NCBI GenBank assembly: GCA_963832305.1
Contig: CAWHTU010000032.1
Location: 1-64,000 of the forward strand
Direction: 5' to 3'
Source of the DNA: Roseiarcus sp963832305
Lineage (GTDB): Bacteria > Pseudomonadota > Alphaproteobacteria > Rhizobiales > Beijerinckiaceae
DNA: 64,000 nt
Of the stretch, positions 1-9,384 are shown piece after piece. Under the pieces are notes generated by a model. It did no database searches. It saw only the letters and a program-made list of their open reading frames with translations, and was not told where the DNA came from. The first letter of the stretch is position 1; every line of letters starts with the position of its first letter. The translations under genes and the position numbers were made by a program.

Positions 1-1
1 C

Positions 2-286
2 GCCGACCTCATGCAGCGCAATCTGGACCGGCGCGTCGAGGCGCTCGTTCCGCTGCTCAATCCGACCGTCCATGAACACGTGCTCGACCAGATCATGCAG
101 GCAAACCTGATGGACAACCAACAGAGCTTCCGCATCTTGCCGGACGGCTCGAGCGAGAGAATTACGCCCGCGGAAGGGGAAGAGCCGTTCAACGCCCATA
201 AATATTTCATGACCAATCCGAGTCTGTCGGGTCGCGGCAAGGCGCTCATGGATTCCTTTCCGATGGCGTTGCGCAGGCGCTCCTGA
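2..286 (+). CDS. ppk: Polyphosphate kinase 1, C-terminal end (partial)
   Basis: Only the last ~94 residues are in the window; the reading frame is open from base 2. The tail of a PPK1 C-terminal domain is recognisable (RNLDRRVEALVPLL, then VHEHVLDQIMQANLMDN, an IL..GSSERI segment and NAHKYFMTNPSLSGR). PPK1 polymerises the gamma phosphate of ATP into polyphosphate. The ppx/gppA gene starts 44 bases after the stop codon on the same strand, so synthesis and degradation of polyphosphate are encoded together, a common pairing. The 5' part lies outside the window. Confidence 0.85.
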   Translation, partial: ADLMQRNLDRRVEALVPLLNPTVHEHVLDQIMQANLMDNQQSFRILPDGSSERITPAEGEEPFNAHKYFMTNPSLSGRGKALMDSFPMALRRRS

Positions 287-330
287 TAGACGCCGTGCGC
301 GACGAAACGAGCTTCCCGACAGGATCAGTT

Positions 331-1839
331 ATGTTGGACAAATCCGCCCGCGGGCGATTGCCGGGCGAGCCTGTGGCGATTGTCGACATCGGCTCGAACT
401 CGGTTCGCCTGGTTTCCTACGAGTCGCAGTCGCGCGCGCCGACGCCGACGTTCAATGAAAAGGCCTTGTGCGGTCTGGGGCGCGGCGTGGCGATGAGCGG
501 ACTCCTGCCGGAGGACGCGATCGCCAAGGCGCTGGCCGCGCTCGAGCGCTTTCGCGTTCTCTGCGACACCATGCATGTTCGCGACGTCTGGGGCGTGGCG
601 ACGGCCGCCGTGCGCGACGCGGCGAACGGGCCGGAATTTCTCAGTCGCGCCGAGCGCGCGATCGGTCGCAAGATCGAGCTCCTGAGCGGCCAGCGGGAAG
701 CACGGCTGTCGGCGCTTGGCGTCGTGAGTTCGATCTTCAACGCCGACGGGGTGGTCGGCGATCTGGGCGGCGGTTCGCTCGAACTGACCGACGTCAAGGA
801 TGGCCGGTGCGGGCAGGGGGTCACGCTGCCGTTAGGCGGCCTGTCGCTGATGGACCTTTCGGAGCGTTCGCCGAAGAAGGCGGCCAAGATCGTTCGCGAC
901 ACGCTCGGGCCGGTCAAGGCGCTGCAGGGGCTCGCGGGGCGAACGTTCTATGCGGTCGGCGGCACCTGGCGGGCTCTGGCCCGGCTCCATATGCGCCAGC
1001 GGCAGTATCCGATGAACGTGATGCACAATTACGTTATCCCCACCCGCGACGCGCTCGAATTCGCGCGTCTGGTCGAACGGATCGAAGCCGACGCGCTCCT
1101 GTCGATCGAGTCGGTTTCGTCGGCTCGCAGGCCGCTGCTGGCTTACGGCGCCGCGGTGCTGGAGGAGATCATCCGCCAGGCCAATCCGAGGGAGATCGTC
1201 ATTTCCGCGCTCGGGGTGCGCGAAGGGCTCATCTACTCGCGGCTGTCGCCGGAGGAGCAGGCGGAAGATCCGCTCATCGTCTCGGCGCGCGAATTCAATG
1301 AGCTGCGTTCGCGGGCGCCGAAGCACGGCGAAGAGCTCTTTGACTGGACCGGCCGATTGATCGCCTCGACCCATCTTGAGGAAGACGAGCAGGATCGGCG
1401 TCTCCGGCACGCCGCGTGCCTTCTGTCCGATATCGCCTGGCGCGCCCACCCCGACTATCGCGGCGCCCAGGCCTACGATCTTGTCGCCAACGCGGCCTTC
1501 ATCGGCGTTGACCATCCCTCGCGCGCGTTTCTCGCGCTCGCGGCGTCCTACCGCCACATGTCGAGTGAGGACCTCGTCTCGCCCCAGTCGCGCGCGTTGG
1601 TGACGGCGCGCCAACTGGATCGGGCGCGAATCCTCGGCGCGGCGATGCGGGTCGGCTACAACATCTCGGCGGCGATGCCTGGAGTCCTGCCGCGCGCGCC
1701 GATGCTCTGCCAAAAGGGGAAAGTGATCCTGACCCTGCCGCCTGACCTTGCGCCGCTGAGCAGCGATCGGCTGCAATCGCGCATGCGACAGTTCGCCCGC
1801 CTCATCGGCGGCGATCCGGAGATCCGGACGCCCGATTGA
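331..1839 (+). CDS. ppx: Exopolyphosphatase / guanosine pentaphosphatase family (Ppx/GppA)
   Basis: About 502 residues from the ATG chosen here; a GTG 12 codons upstream (295) is also in frame. The actin-like ATPase fold shows a phosphate-1 motif (VDIGSNSVRLV, near residue 18) and a phosphate-2 motif (GDLGGGSLELT, near residue 144), followed by VGGTWRALARLH. The C-terminal ~190 residues form the extra helical HD-like domain of longer Ppx proteins (HAACLLSDIAWRAHP; VDHPSRAFLALAASYRH). The enzyme removes terminal phosphate from polyphosphate or pppGpp in the cytoplasm; which substrate is preferred cannot be told from sequence. It directly follows ppk and is probably cotranscribed with it. Confidence 0.9.
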   Translation: MLDKSARGRLPGEPVAIVDIGSNSVRLVSYESQSRAPTPTFNEKALCGLGRGVAMSGLLPEDAIAKALAALERFRVLCDTMHVRDVWGVATAAVRDAANGPEFLSRAERAIGRKIELLSGQREARLSALGVVSSIFNADGVVGDLGGGSLELTDVKDGRCGQGVTLPLGGLSLMDLSERSPKKAAKIVRDTLGPVKALQGLAGRTFYAVGGTWRALARLHMRQRQYPMNVMHNYVIPTRDALEFARLVERIEADALLSIESVSSARRPLLAYGAAVLEEIIRQANPREIVISALGVREGLIYSRLSPEEQAEDPLIVSAREFNELRSRAPKHGEELFDWTGRLIASTHLEEDEQDRRLRHAACLLSDIAWRAHPDYRGAQAYDLVANAAFIGVDHPSRAFLALAASYRHMSSEDLVSPQSRALVTARQLDRARILGAAMRVGYNISAAMPGVLPRAPMLCQKGKVILTLPPDLAPLSSDRLQSRMRQFARLIGGDPEIRTPD

Positions 1840-2029
1840 AGCGGCAGCGCGCGGTTGGTTTTGATTGGAACCGATTCCGTCGATCACTGACGTAGCGACA
1901 AGCAGCGCGTCGGCGACACGATCGCGTTCGCCGGCGAAGAGTCGCTAAACGATTCGCGATCCGCCGAACGGATTCTTTACCCGCTCGCCGGCAAGCTGGG
2001 CATTCCCAAGCTGTCACGATCGGACAAAC

Positions 2030-3775
2030 ATGCACTCGTTACGCAGCGACAGCCGTCTTTTTCGCGACGCTCTCGAACGTCTGCGCGAAGCTTCGTCCGC
2101 GCCCGTCGCCGCGGACGCTTCCGAAGCCGCGCCCGTTCGCGCCGGAGAAGAATTCGTGTCTGACCGGCGGGAAACCGAGCCGCCGCGCGTGATCGGGCGA
2201 CTGGTGGCGTTGAATGGAACGGAGGGCGTCCTCAGCTGTCCGCTCGACACGAGCGAAGAGGACTGGTCGGTCGGCCATCTGATCACGATCGTCCACAAGA
2301 CGGCGCGCATTGTCGGGGCGGTCTGCGACGTCGAGACCGACGACCGCCGGTGGTCGGCGACGGAGGTCAACACCGCCCGGGTGAGGATCGAGCTGGCCGG
2401 CGAGATTGTCGACGATTCGTCCGGCGCGCCGTACTTCCATCGCGGCGTGAGCTCATTCCCGTCCCTGGGCGCGGCCGCTCACCGCATCCGCGCCGACGAT
2501 CTTCGGGCCATCTATGCGTTTCGCGGGCGCGAGGGCGTCGAAATCGGCCGGTTGAGCCAGAACCAGGCAATCCCTGCGGAGATCGACGTCGGCGAACTGA
2601 TCAGGCGTCATTTCGCCGTGCTGGGATCGACCGGCGTGGGCAAGACGACTTCGGTCAGCCTGCTGTTGCGGAAATCGGTCGCGATGAGGCCGAAACTCAG
2701 GGTCATCATCTTCGATCCGCACAATGAGTACGCGGCGCATTTTCCCGGACTGGCGCAGATCATCGATTCGGACAGTCTCGAGCTGCCGTTCTGGATGTTT
2801 CGATTCGACGAACTGGCCGATGTCGTGTTCAGCGGCCGCCAGCCTCACGCAGACGAACGGGATGCGCTTTACGAAGTGATCCGCGCCGCCAAGGCAAAGT
2901 ACCTTGTCGAACTGGGGTCGCCGGCCGCGACCAGCGCGGTGCGTCGCCAGCCGATGTCGGAAGGCGTTTCGGTCACCGCCGATACGCCGACGCCCTTTCG
3001 CATCATCGATGTCGTCGCCATCATCGAAGACTGGCTCGGGATGCTCGACCAGCGCTTTCCCCGCTCCGACCTCAGGGCGCTGCGTTACCGGCTCGAGGGG
3101 CTCAATCGCGATCCGCGGTTTCGGTTCATGTTCGGCAGGCTGGTGGTCGAGGACGATATCGCCAAGGTGATCTCGCGCCTTTTTCGCATTCCGACCCGAG
3201 GCCTCCCGGTCACCATCGTCCGGCTTGCGGGCTTGCCCAACGAGGTCATCAACTCGGTCGTCTCGGTGCTCGCGCGGCTGGCGTTCGAGATCGCGTTTTG
3301 GTGCTCGGGGAGTTACGAAATCAACGTGCTGTGCGAAGAGGCCCACCGCTATATCCCAGCCGAAAGCAGGCAAACCTTCGGCCCGGCCAGGCAGGCGATT
3401 GGCCGGATCGCCAAGGAAGGGCGCAAGTACGGCGCCTCGCTCGGGGTCGTGTCGCAACGTCCCTCGGAGCTCGATTCCACTGTCTTGTCGCAATGTTCCA
3501 CCCTGTTCGCCATGAGGCTCGCCAACGAGCTCGACAAGGGGATCATTCGCGCCGCGGCGGGCGCTTCGGCGAGCAGTACGGTCGCCTTCCTGTCGTCGAT
3601 CGCCGATCGCGAGGCGATCGCATTCGGCGAGGCCATCGCCACGCCCATGCGGATGAAGTTCGCTGACATATCCGCGCGCCCGGACGATAGTCGCGTCGCC
3701 AGTCCCGGCGAACGCGATGCTGAGCCGATCGACTTGAGGCGACTGGCGGCGCAGCTGCGCGGCGAGGCGGCGTAG
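2030..3775 (+). CDS. HerA/DUF87-type hexameric ATPase
   Basis: 581 residues. An N-terminal beta-rich region resembling a HAS barrel (GRLVALNGTEGVLSCPL...) precedes a FtsK/HerA-like ATPase core. Walker A is GSTGVGKTTS near residue 199, Walker B is LCEEAHRYIP near residue 432, and the conserved stretch SQRPSELDSTVLSQC follows with DKGIIRAAAG after it. HerA-family proteins are DNA-translocating or ATP-driven machines; archaeal members work with the NurA nuclease in end resection. No NurA-like or SIR2-like partner lies beside it, so it is an orphan here. It is separated from ppx by 190 bases without a visible gene and from the suf operon by ~230 bases. Its actual job is unknown. Confidence 0.8.
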   Translation: MHSLRSDSRLFRDALERLREASSAPVAADASEAAPVRAGEEFVSDRRETEPPRVIGRLVALNGTEGVLSCPLDTSEEDWSVGHLITIVHKTARIVGAVCDVETDDRRWSATEVNTARVRIELAGEIVDDSSGAPYFHRGVSSFPSLGAAAHRIRADDLRAIYAFRGREGVEIGRLSQNQAIPAEIDVGELIRRHFAVLGSTGVGKTTSVSLLLRKSVAMRPKLRVIIFDPHNEYAAHFPGLAQIIDSDSLELPFWMFRFDELADVVFSGRQPHADERDALYEVIRAAKAKYLVELGSPAATSAVRRQPMSEGVSVTADTPTPFRIIDVVAIIEDWLGMLDQRFPRSDLRALRYRLEGLNRDPRFRFMFGRLVVEDDIAKVISRLFRIPTRGLPVTIVRLAGLPNEVINSVVSVLARLAFEIAFWCSGSYEINVLCEEAHRYIPAESRQTFGPARQAIGRIAKEGRKYGASLGVVSQRPSELDSTVLSQCSTLFAMRLANELDKGIIRAAAGASASSTVAFLSSIADREAIAFGEAIATPMRMKFADISARPDDSRVASPGERDAEPIDLRRLAAQLRGEAA

Positions 3776-4009
3776 CTGGGAAGGGGCTACGATCCGCGGG
3801 TTCTGCACCTTAAGAACGCATGTAAACTGTAATTATATGGGGCGCTAGCGATTTTCCTCGCGGCATGGCGCCAATTGGTCATTTGCAATCGCCGCGCATG
3901 AACGCCATATATGCAGGGCGTCCCCGCTCATGGAAGCAAGGCTTCTTCGAGCAGGGACGATTACGACCCCCACCGGCGGTCCTTGAAACCGTCAAGGCGA
4001 GGAGAAGTC
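3776..4009 (+). promoter_or_regulatory. Leader/promoter region of the suf operon
   Basis: 234 bases between the HerA gene and sufB. A relatively AT-rich patch at about 3810-3840 (cttaagaac, then taattatat) stands out from GC-rich surroundings and could hold the promoter. A purine-rich ribosome binding site (aggcgaggag) lies 5-15 bases before the sufB ATG. No confident Irr, RirA or IscR operator was identified. Short in-frame ATGs at 3865 and 3911 are not convincing starts. Confidence 0.3.
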
Positions 4010-5480
4010 ATGGCGGCCGACCAGGAGACCGTCGATCGCGTTCGCTCGATTGACGTCGAGGCCTATAAATACGGCTTTATCAGCCCGATCGAGTCGGACA
4101 TGGCCCCGAAGGGCCTGAGCGAAGACACGGTCCGGTTCATTTCGCTGAAGAAGGAAGAGCCGGAGTGGCTGCTGGAATGGCGGCTCGAGGCCTTTCGCCG
4201 TTGGCTGACGATGGACGAGCCGAAATGGGCGCGCGTCAGCTATCCGCCGATCGACTATCAGGACATCTACTATTTCGCCGCGCCCAAATCCTCGCCGGCG
4301 CCGAGGTCGCTTGACGAAGTCGATCCGGAGCTGCTTGCGCACCTACGCCAAGCTCGGCATCCCGCTGGTGGAGCAGGAGATCTTGGCCGGGGTCGAGCGA
4401 CCCAGGGTCGCGGTCGACGCGGTTTTCAATTCGGTCTCCATCGCCACGACCTTCAAGGCGGAGCTCGCCAAGGCGGGCGTCATCTTCTGCTCGTTCTCCG
4501 AGGCGGTTCAAAAGCATCCCGACCTGGTGCGCCGCTACCTCGGCTCGGTCGTGCCGCCCACCGACAACTTTTATGCGACGCTCAATTCGGCGGTGTTCTC
4601 CGACGGCTCGTTCGTTTACGTGCCGCCGGGCGTACGCTGCCCGATGGAGCTCTCGACCTATTTCCGCATCAACGAGAAGAACACTGGGCAGTTCGAGCGC
4701 ACGCTCATCATCGCCGACAAGGGGTCCTACGTCAGTTATCTCGAAGGCTGCACGGCGCCCAAGCGGGACGAGAACCAGCTTCACGCCGCGGTCGTGGAGC
4801 TGATCACGCTCGATGATGCGGAGATCAAATATTCGACAGTGCAGAACTGGTATCCGGGCGACGCCCAGGGTCGCGGCGGCATCTACAATTTCGTCACCAA
4901 GCGTGGCGATTGCCGTGGCGCGCGGTCCAAGATCTCCTGGACGCAGGTCGAAACCGGCTCGGCGATCACCTGGAAATATCCGTCCTGCATATTGCGCGGC
5001 GAAGCCTCGCGCGGGGAATTCTATTCGATCGCGATTTCGAACGGCCATCAGCAGGTCGACAGCGGAACCAAGATGATCCATCTCGGCCGCAACACCACGA
5101 GCCGCATCATCTCGAAAGGGGTGGCCGCCGGCAACTCGCAGAACACCTATCGCGGGCAGGTATCGGCGCACCGGCTGGCGACCGGAGCGCGAAATTTCAC
5201 CAACTGCGATTCGCTGCTGATCGGTCAGGAATGCGGGGCCCACACCGTCCCCTATATCGAAGCGAAGAATTCCTCCGCGGTGATCGAGCACGAGGCGACC
5301 ACCTCGAAGGTCTCGGAAGAGCAGATGTTTTACTGCCTTCAGCGTGGACTCTCGGCGGAAGAGGCGACCGCGCTGATCGTCAATGGCTTTGTCCGCGACG
5401 TGCTGCAGCAACTGCCGATGGAATTTGCGGTCGAAGCGCAAAAGCTCATCACCATCAGCCTCGAAGGGAGCGTGGGGTGA
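4010..5480 (+). CDS. sufB: SufB, Fe-S cluster assembly scaffold (one-base frameshift)
   Basis: SufB of the SufBCD complex, on which new Fe-S clusters are built. The N-terminal ~110 residues (MAADQETVDRVRS to SLDEVDPELL) read in one frame, and the rest (RTYAKLGIPLVEQEI to the end, ~380 residues) in the next. The break is at about 4332-4345, where removing one T (ctgcttgcgc to ctgctgcgc) restores DPELLRTYAKLG. Typical SufB motifs follow: GSVVPPTDNFYA, PPGVRCPMELSTYF, NWYPGD, and SCILRGEASRGEFYS with the conserved Cys. Full length would be ~489 residues, normal for the family. The stop overlaps the sufC start. The same frame break in an essential operon could be a sequence error or a real mutation. 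Confidence 0.88.
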
Positions 5481-6262
5481 TGTCTGGCGCGCAAAGCGGG
5501 GATCGACGCGCAATGCTCGAAATCAGAAATCTCAGCGTCTCGATCCAGGACAAGCTGATCCTCGACGGCCTCAGCCTCAGCGTCAACGCGGGCGAGGTTG
5601 CGGCGATCATGGGCCCGAACGGCTCCGGCAAGTCGACGCTGGCCTACGTCATCGCCGGCAAGCCGGGCTACGAGGTCGCGTCGGGCGAGATATTTCTCGA
5701 CAGCCGCAATCTCCTCGACCTCGAGCCCGACGAGCGTGCGCTCGGCGGGGTATTTCTGGCGTTCCAGTACCCGACCGAAATTCCCGGCGTCGGCGCGATG
5801 ACATTTCTGAAGGCGGCGCTGAATGCGCAGCGGCGGGCTCGCGGCGAAACCGATCTCACCACGCCCGATTTCATGCGCCGCGTGCGCGAGGCGGCGCAGC
5901 GGCTCAAGATCGATCAGGAGATGCTTCGGCGTCCGCTTAATGTCGGTTTTTCCGGTGGAGAGAAGAAGCGCTTCGAGGTGCTGCAGATGGCGCTGCTCGC
6001 GCCGCGAATCGGCGTCCTCGACGAAACCGATTCGGGCCTCGACATTGACGCGCTGAGGATCGTCGCCGAGGGCGTCAATGCGCTTCGTGATCCAGGCCGG
6101 GCCTTCGTCCTGATTACGCACTACCAGCGGCTGCTCGACTACATCAAACCCGATGTCGTACATGTGATGTCGAAGGGCCGGATCGTCGCGACCGGCGGTC
6201 CCGAGCTTGCGCTCGAGCTCGAACGCAACGGCTATCGCGATTATGCGGAGGAGGCCGCCTGA
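5480..6262 (+). CDS. sufC: SufC, ABC-type ATPase of the SufBCD complex
   Basis: 260 residues from an ATG overlapping the sufB stop (TGATG); an internal ATG at 5513 (MLEIRNLS) is the alternative start and gives a more usual length. All ABC ATPase motifs are present: Walker A GPNGSGKST near residue 44, Q-loop FQYPTEIPGV, the SufC-type signature FSGGEKKRFE near residue 157, Walker B GVLDETDSGLD and the H-loop LITHYQRLL. SufC hydrolyses ATP in the cytosol to drive cluster assembly on SufB-SufD. Overlap with sufB indicates translational coupling. Confidence 0.95.
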   Translation: MSGAQSGDRRAMLEIRNLSVSIQDKLILDGLSLSVNAGEVAAIMGPNGSGKSTLAYVIAGKPGYEVASGEIFLDSRNLLDLEPDERALGGVFLAFQYPTEIPGVGAMTFLKAALNAQRRARGETDLTTPDFMRRVREAAQRLKIDQEMLRRPLNVGFSGGEKKRFEVLQMALLAPRIGVLDETDSGLDIDALRIVAEGVNALRDPGRAFVLITHYQRLLDYIKPDVVHVMSKGRIVATGGPELALELERNGYRDYAEEAA

Positions 6263-6269
6263 GCCCCGG

Positions 6270-7532
6270 ATGACCGCGCATATCGTCAATCATTCGGCCG
6301 CTGAGAAGGCCCTCTTCAGGCAATTTGCAGAGCAGCAGCGGCGCGAGCCGTCGCCAGCGCGGGCCGCGGCTTTTGCGCGCTTCGCCGAGGCTGGCCTGCC
6401 GACCCGCCGCATTGAGGCCTGGCACTACACAGACCTGCGCGCCGCGATGGTGGATGCGGCGCCGCTTATGGCGGCGCCCACGAAGGCGGAGATCGAGTCG
6501 GCGCGCATCTGGCTCACGGGCCGCGAGCGTTTCACGCCCGGGGCGCAGCTTGTCCTGATTGGTGGACGCTATATAGGCGAGCTTTCGGATCGCCTGCCGT
6601 CGGGGGTAACGGTATCGGAGGGAGCCGTCGCCGCCGATCCGGTTGACGATCCGCTGGCGGCCCTCAACGAGGCGCTGAGCCCCTCAGGATGCGCGATTTC
6701 CGTTGCGCGCGGGGCCGACGTTGCCGAGCCGATAACGCTGCTCCATCTGACGAGTGGGACGTCAGTCCATTCGGTCTATTCACGCTCCGCCCTCACTCTC
6801 GAGGCGGGCGCGCGCGCCTCGTTCGTCGAGATCTTCGATGGCGCTCAAGCCGGGGTCCAGCGACACGCCGCGACGATCATGACCCTCGCCAAGGGCGCCA
6901 AGGCGATGCACGTCGCTGTGGTCGGAGATGAGCCGGGGCTCCATATCGAAACCCAGATCTGCGACTTGGCGGACAATGCCGAGCTTGCCGCCTTCGGCCT
7001 TGTCTCCGGCGGCGAGCTCACGCGCCGGCAAATTTTTGTCAGGATGAACGGGGTCGAGGCCAAGGCGTTGCTCGGCGGACTGGCCCTCATCGACGGCGAC
7101 CGCCGCGCAGACACGACGCTGCAGGTGGTTCACGCCGCGCCGCGCGGGATGAGTCGCGAATTCTATCGCGCGATCGTCGACGATGACGCGATCGGCGTCT
7201 TTCAGGGCAAGATTATCGTCGAGCGAGCGGCGCAGAAGACCGACGGAGCAATGAAGTCGCAGGCCATTTTGCTGTCGCCTCGGGCGCAGATGAACGAAAA
7301 GCCGGAGCTCGAGATCTTCGCCGACGATGTTGTCTGCGGACACGGCGCAACCGTCGCTTCGCTTGATCCCGAACAGGTGTTCTATTTGCGATCGCGCGGC
7401 ATTCCGGAGCGCGACGCCAAGGCGATGCTGCTCGAGGCGTTCGGGGGAGAGTCCATCGACCGCATCGGGAACGAAGTCTTGATCGACGCCCTGCGCGCTC
7501 GGTTGCGCGCGTGGCTCGGGTCGCGAACGTGA
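6270..7532 (+). CDS. sufD: SufD, Fe-S cluster assembly protein
   Basis: 420 residues, starting 7 bases after sufC. The N-terminal helical part holds LPTRRIEAWHYTDLR, a SufD hallmark. The C-terminal beta-helix domain contains GLALIDGDRRADTTL, FYRAIVDDDAIGVFQGKI, VERAAQKTDGAMKSQAILL, PELEIFADDVVCGHGATV and the ending RSRGIPERDAKAMLLEAF, all classic for SufB/SufD. SufD pairs with SufB over a SufC dimer and is linked to iron entry. Intact. Confidence 0.95.
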   Translation: MTAHIVNHSAAEKALFRQFAEQQRREPSPARAAAFARFAEAGLPTRRIEAWHYTDLRAAMVDAAPLMAAPTKAEIESARIWLTGRERFTPGAQLVLIGGRYIGELSDRLPSGVTVSEGAVAADPVDDPLAALNEALSPSGCAISVARGADVAEPITLLHLTSGTSVHSVYSRSALTLEAGARASFVEIFDGAQAGVQRHAATIMTLAKGAKAMHVAVVGDEPGLHIETQICDLADNAELAAFGLVSGGELTRRQIFVRMNGVEAKALLGGLALIDGDRRADTTLQVVHAAPRGMSREFYRAIVDDDAIGVFQGKIIVERAAQKTDGAMKSQAILLSPRAQMNEKPELEIFADDVVCGHGATVASLDPEQVFYLRSRGIPERDAKAMLLEAFGGESIDRIGNEVLIDALRARLRAWLGSRT

Positions 7533-7622
7533 GGCTCTGATGCGGACGATGCGGGTCACGCTGATAAGCGAGTGGACTTGCCCGGTCGCGCGCGGGCGGC
7601 GGCGCACTGCGGAGGCGAAGGC

Positions 7623-8870
7623 GTGAACAATCTCGTCCAAACCGCGTTCGATGCCTACGACGTGGAGGCGATTCGCGCGGAATTTCCGATCCTTGCTGAG
7701 CGCCCCTACGGCAAGCCGCTCGTCTATCTGGATAATGCGGCATCGGCCCAGAAGCCGAAGAAGGTCATTGACCGACTCACGTACGCTTATGAGCACGAAT
7801 ACGCCAATGTGCATCGCGGGTTGCACCATCTAGCCAACGCGGCGACAGAGGCCTATGAGGCGGCCCGGGAAACGGTGCGGCGGTTCCTCAACGCCGCTTC
7901 TCACGACGAGATCGTCTTCACTCGCTCGGCCACGGAGGCGATCAATCTCGTCGCCTCCAGCTTTGGTCTCGGGCGCATCGGGGCAGGTGACGAGATCGTG
8001 CTGACCGTGATGGAGCATCACTCCAACATCGTGCCCTGGCATTTCCACCGCGAGCGCAAGGGGGCGGTCCTGCGTTGGGTGGACGTCGCCGACGACGGCT
8101 CATTCTCGCTCGAGGCGTTCGAGCGCGCGCTGAGCGATCGCACGAAGATCGTCGCCATTACGCAGATGTCCAATGTCCTCGGGACCGCGCCGCCGATCAA
8201 GGATGTGATCAGGCTTGCTCATCAGCGCGGCATTCCGGTGCTCGTCGACGGTTCGCAAGGCGCGGTCCATCTCGACGTCGACGTGCGCGAACTCGACGCC
8301 GACTTTTACGTTTTCACCGGGCACAAGGTCTACGGGCCGACAGGAATCGGCGTGCTCTACGGCAAGCGTGAATTTCTCGAAACCTTGCCGCCCTACCAGG
8401 GCGGCGGCGAGATGATTGAGGAAGTGACGCGGGAGACCGTCACCTACAACAATCCGCCGCATCGCTTCGAAGCCGGCACTCCGCCGATCGTGCAAGCGAT
8501 CGGGCTCGGAGCGGCGCTCGACTATATGGAGGGGATTGGGCGCGCGCGGATTCGGGCCCACGAAGAGGCGCTTTGCGCCTATGCGCACCAGCTCTTGTCA
8601 TCGATCAATTCGCTGCGCATCATCGGCGCGGCCGAAGGAAAGGGTCCTATCGTTTCGTTTACGATGGAAGGCGCCCACGCTCATGATATCGCGACGCTGA
8701 TCGATCGATCCGGGGTCGCGGTCAGGGCGGGAACCCATTGCGCGATGCCGCTGCTGCAACGGTTCGGGGTGACCTCGACCTGCCGAGCTTCGTTTGCGCT
8801 TTACAATACCTTCGCAGAGGTCGAGGCGCTCGCGGAAGCATTGATCCGCGCCCGAAAGCTCTTCCAGTAG
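7623..8870 (+). CDS. sufS: SufS, cysteine desulfurase
   Basis: 415 residues from a GTG preceded by a GGAGGCGAAGGC purine run; an upstream TTG (7572) is less likely. Class V aminotransferase fold: the PLP lysine is in FTGHKVYGPTG (~residue 235), histidines in VMEHHSNIVPWH, and the persulfide cysteine in AGTHCAMPLL (~residue 372). SufS takes sulfur from cysteine and passes it to the SufBCD scaffold. The alphaproteobacterial operon here lacks a SufE gene in view; a SufE-like acceptor must be elsewhere. There is a 90-base gap after sufD with no separate gene evident. Confidence 0.95.
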   Translation: MNNLVQTAFDAYDVEAIRAEFPILAERPYGKPLVYLDNAASAQKPKKVIDRLTYAYEHEYANVHRGLHHLANAATEAYEAARETVRRFLNAASHDEIVFTRSATEAINLVASSFGLGRIGAGDEIVLTVMEHHSNIVPWHFHRERKGAVLRWVDVADDGSFSLEAFERALSDRTKIVAITQMSNVLGTAPPIKDVIRLAHQRGIPVLVDGSQGAVHLDVDVRELDADFYVFTGHKVYGPTGIGVLYGKREFLETLPPYQGGGEMIEEVTRETVTYNNPPHRFEAGTPPIVQAIGLGAALDYMEGIGRARIRAHEEALCAYAHQLLSSINSLRIIGAAEGKGPIVSFTMEGAHAHDIATLIDRSGVAVRAGTHCAMPLLQRFGVTSTCRASFALYNTFAEVEALAEALIRARKLFQ

Positions 8871-8880
8871 GGAGATGGGC

Positions 8881-9288
8881 ATGGACGAGGTTCAAAGCCA
8901 CGCAACTGACGCCGAAACTGCCGCGGCTCCCGTCAGTCGGAATGCGGTCATCAACCCGCCGTCCGAGATGGCGCCCGAGGAGCTGGGCCAATTGACCGAC
9001 GCGATCGTTGCGGCTCTGAAAACGGTCTTTGATCCCGAGATTCCGGCGGATATCTACGAACTCGGGCTTATCTATAATGTAGACATCGACGATAGCCGGT
9101 TCGTCACCATCGAGATGACGTTGACCGCGCCTGCATGTCCTGTCGCGGGTGAAATGCCGACCTGGGTCGAGAATGCGGTCAGCGCTGTTCCCGGCGTCGC
9201 CGGCGCGAAGGTGAACATGGTGTTCGATCCGCCATGGGATCAGAGCCGAATGTCCGACGAGGCGCGCGTCGCGCTCGACATGTGGTGA
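8881..9288 (+). CDS. sufT: SUF-associated MIP18-family (DUF59) protein, SufT-like
   Basis: 135 residues. The ATG at 8881 is chosen because GGGAG sits 6 bases upstream; an in-frame ATG at 8875 is too close to it. The variable N-terminus is followed by a DUF59/MIP18 domain: DAIVAALKTVFDPEIPADIY, ELGLIYNVDID, TLTAPACPVAGEMP with the conserved Cys, and MVFDPPWDQSRMS. Proteins of this group help mature Fe-S proteins. It follows sufS by 10 bases and closes the operon; no SufA-type carrier follows. Confidence 0.88.
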   Translation: MDEVQSHATDAETAAAPVSRNAVINPPSEMAPEELGQLTDAIVAALKTVFDPEIPADIYELGLIYNVDIDDSRFVTIEMTLTAPACPVAGEMPTWVENAVSAVPGVAGAKVNMVFDPPWDQSRMSDEARVALDMW

Positions 9289-9384
9289 GCGGCGGGCGCG
9301 GACTTGCGTCACCCGGCTGCGGCATCCATCATCGGCCTATGGGTCATCCTCAGTAGAGGCATCGAGGACCCGAGGACCTGAGGA

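Noticed and set aside
832..1887. 351-residue minus-strand frame opposite ppx
   Set aside because: Antisense shadow without any recognised motif; ppx motifs on the plus strand are clear.
2030..3775. HerA-like ATPase as a defence system (HerA with SIR2 or nuclease)
   Set aside because: Neighbouring genes are ppx and suf; no nuclease, SIR2 or DUF4297 partner.
2453..3808. 451-residue minus-strand frame opposite the HerA gene
   Set aside because: Same composition signature of a shadow frame; the plus frame has Walker motifs.
4236..5513. 425-residue minus-strand frame opposite sufB
   Set aside because: Arg/Asp-rich composition typical of the antisense of GC-rich genes; sufB on the other strand has clear family motifs.
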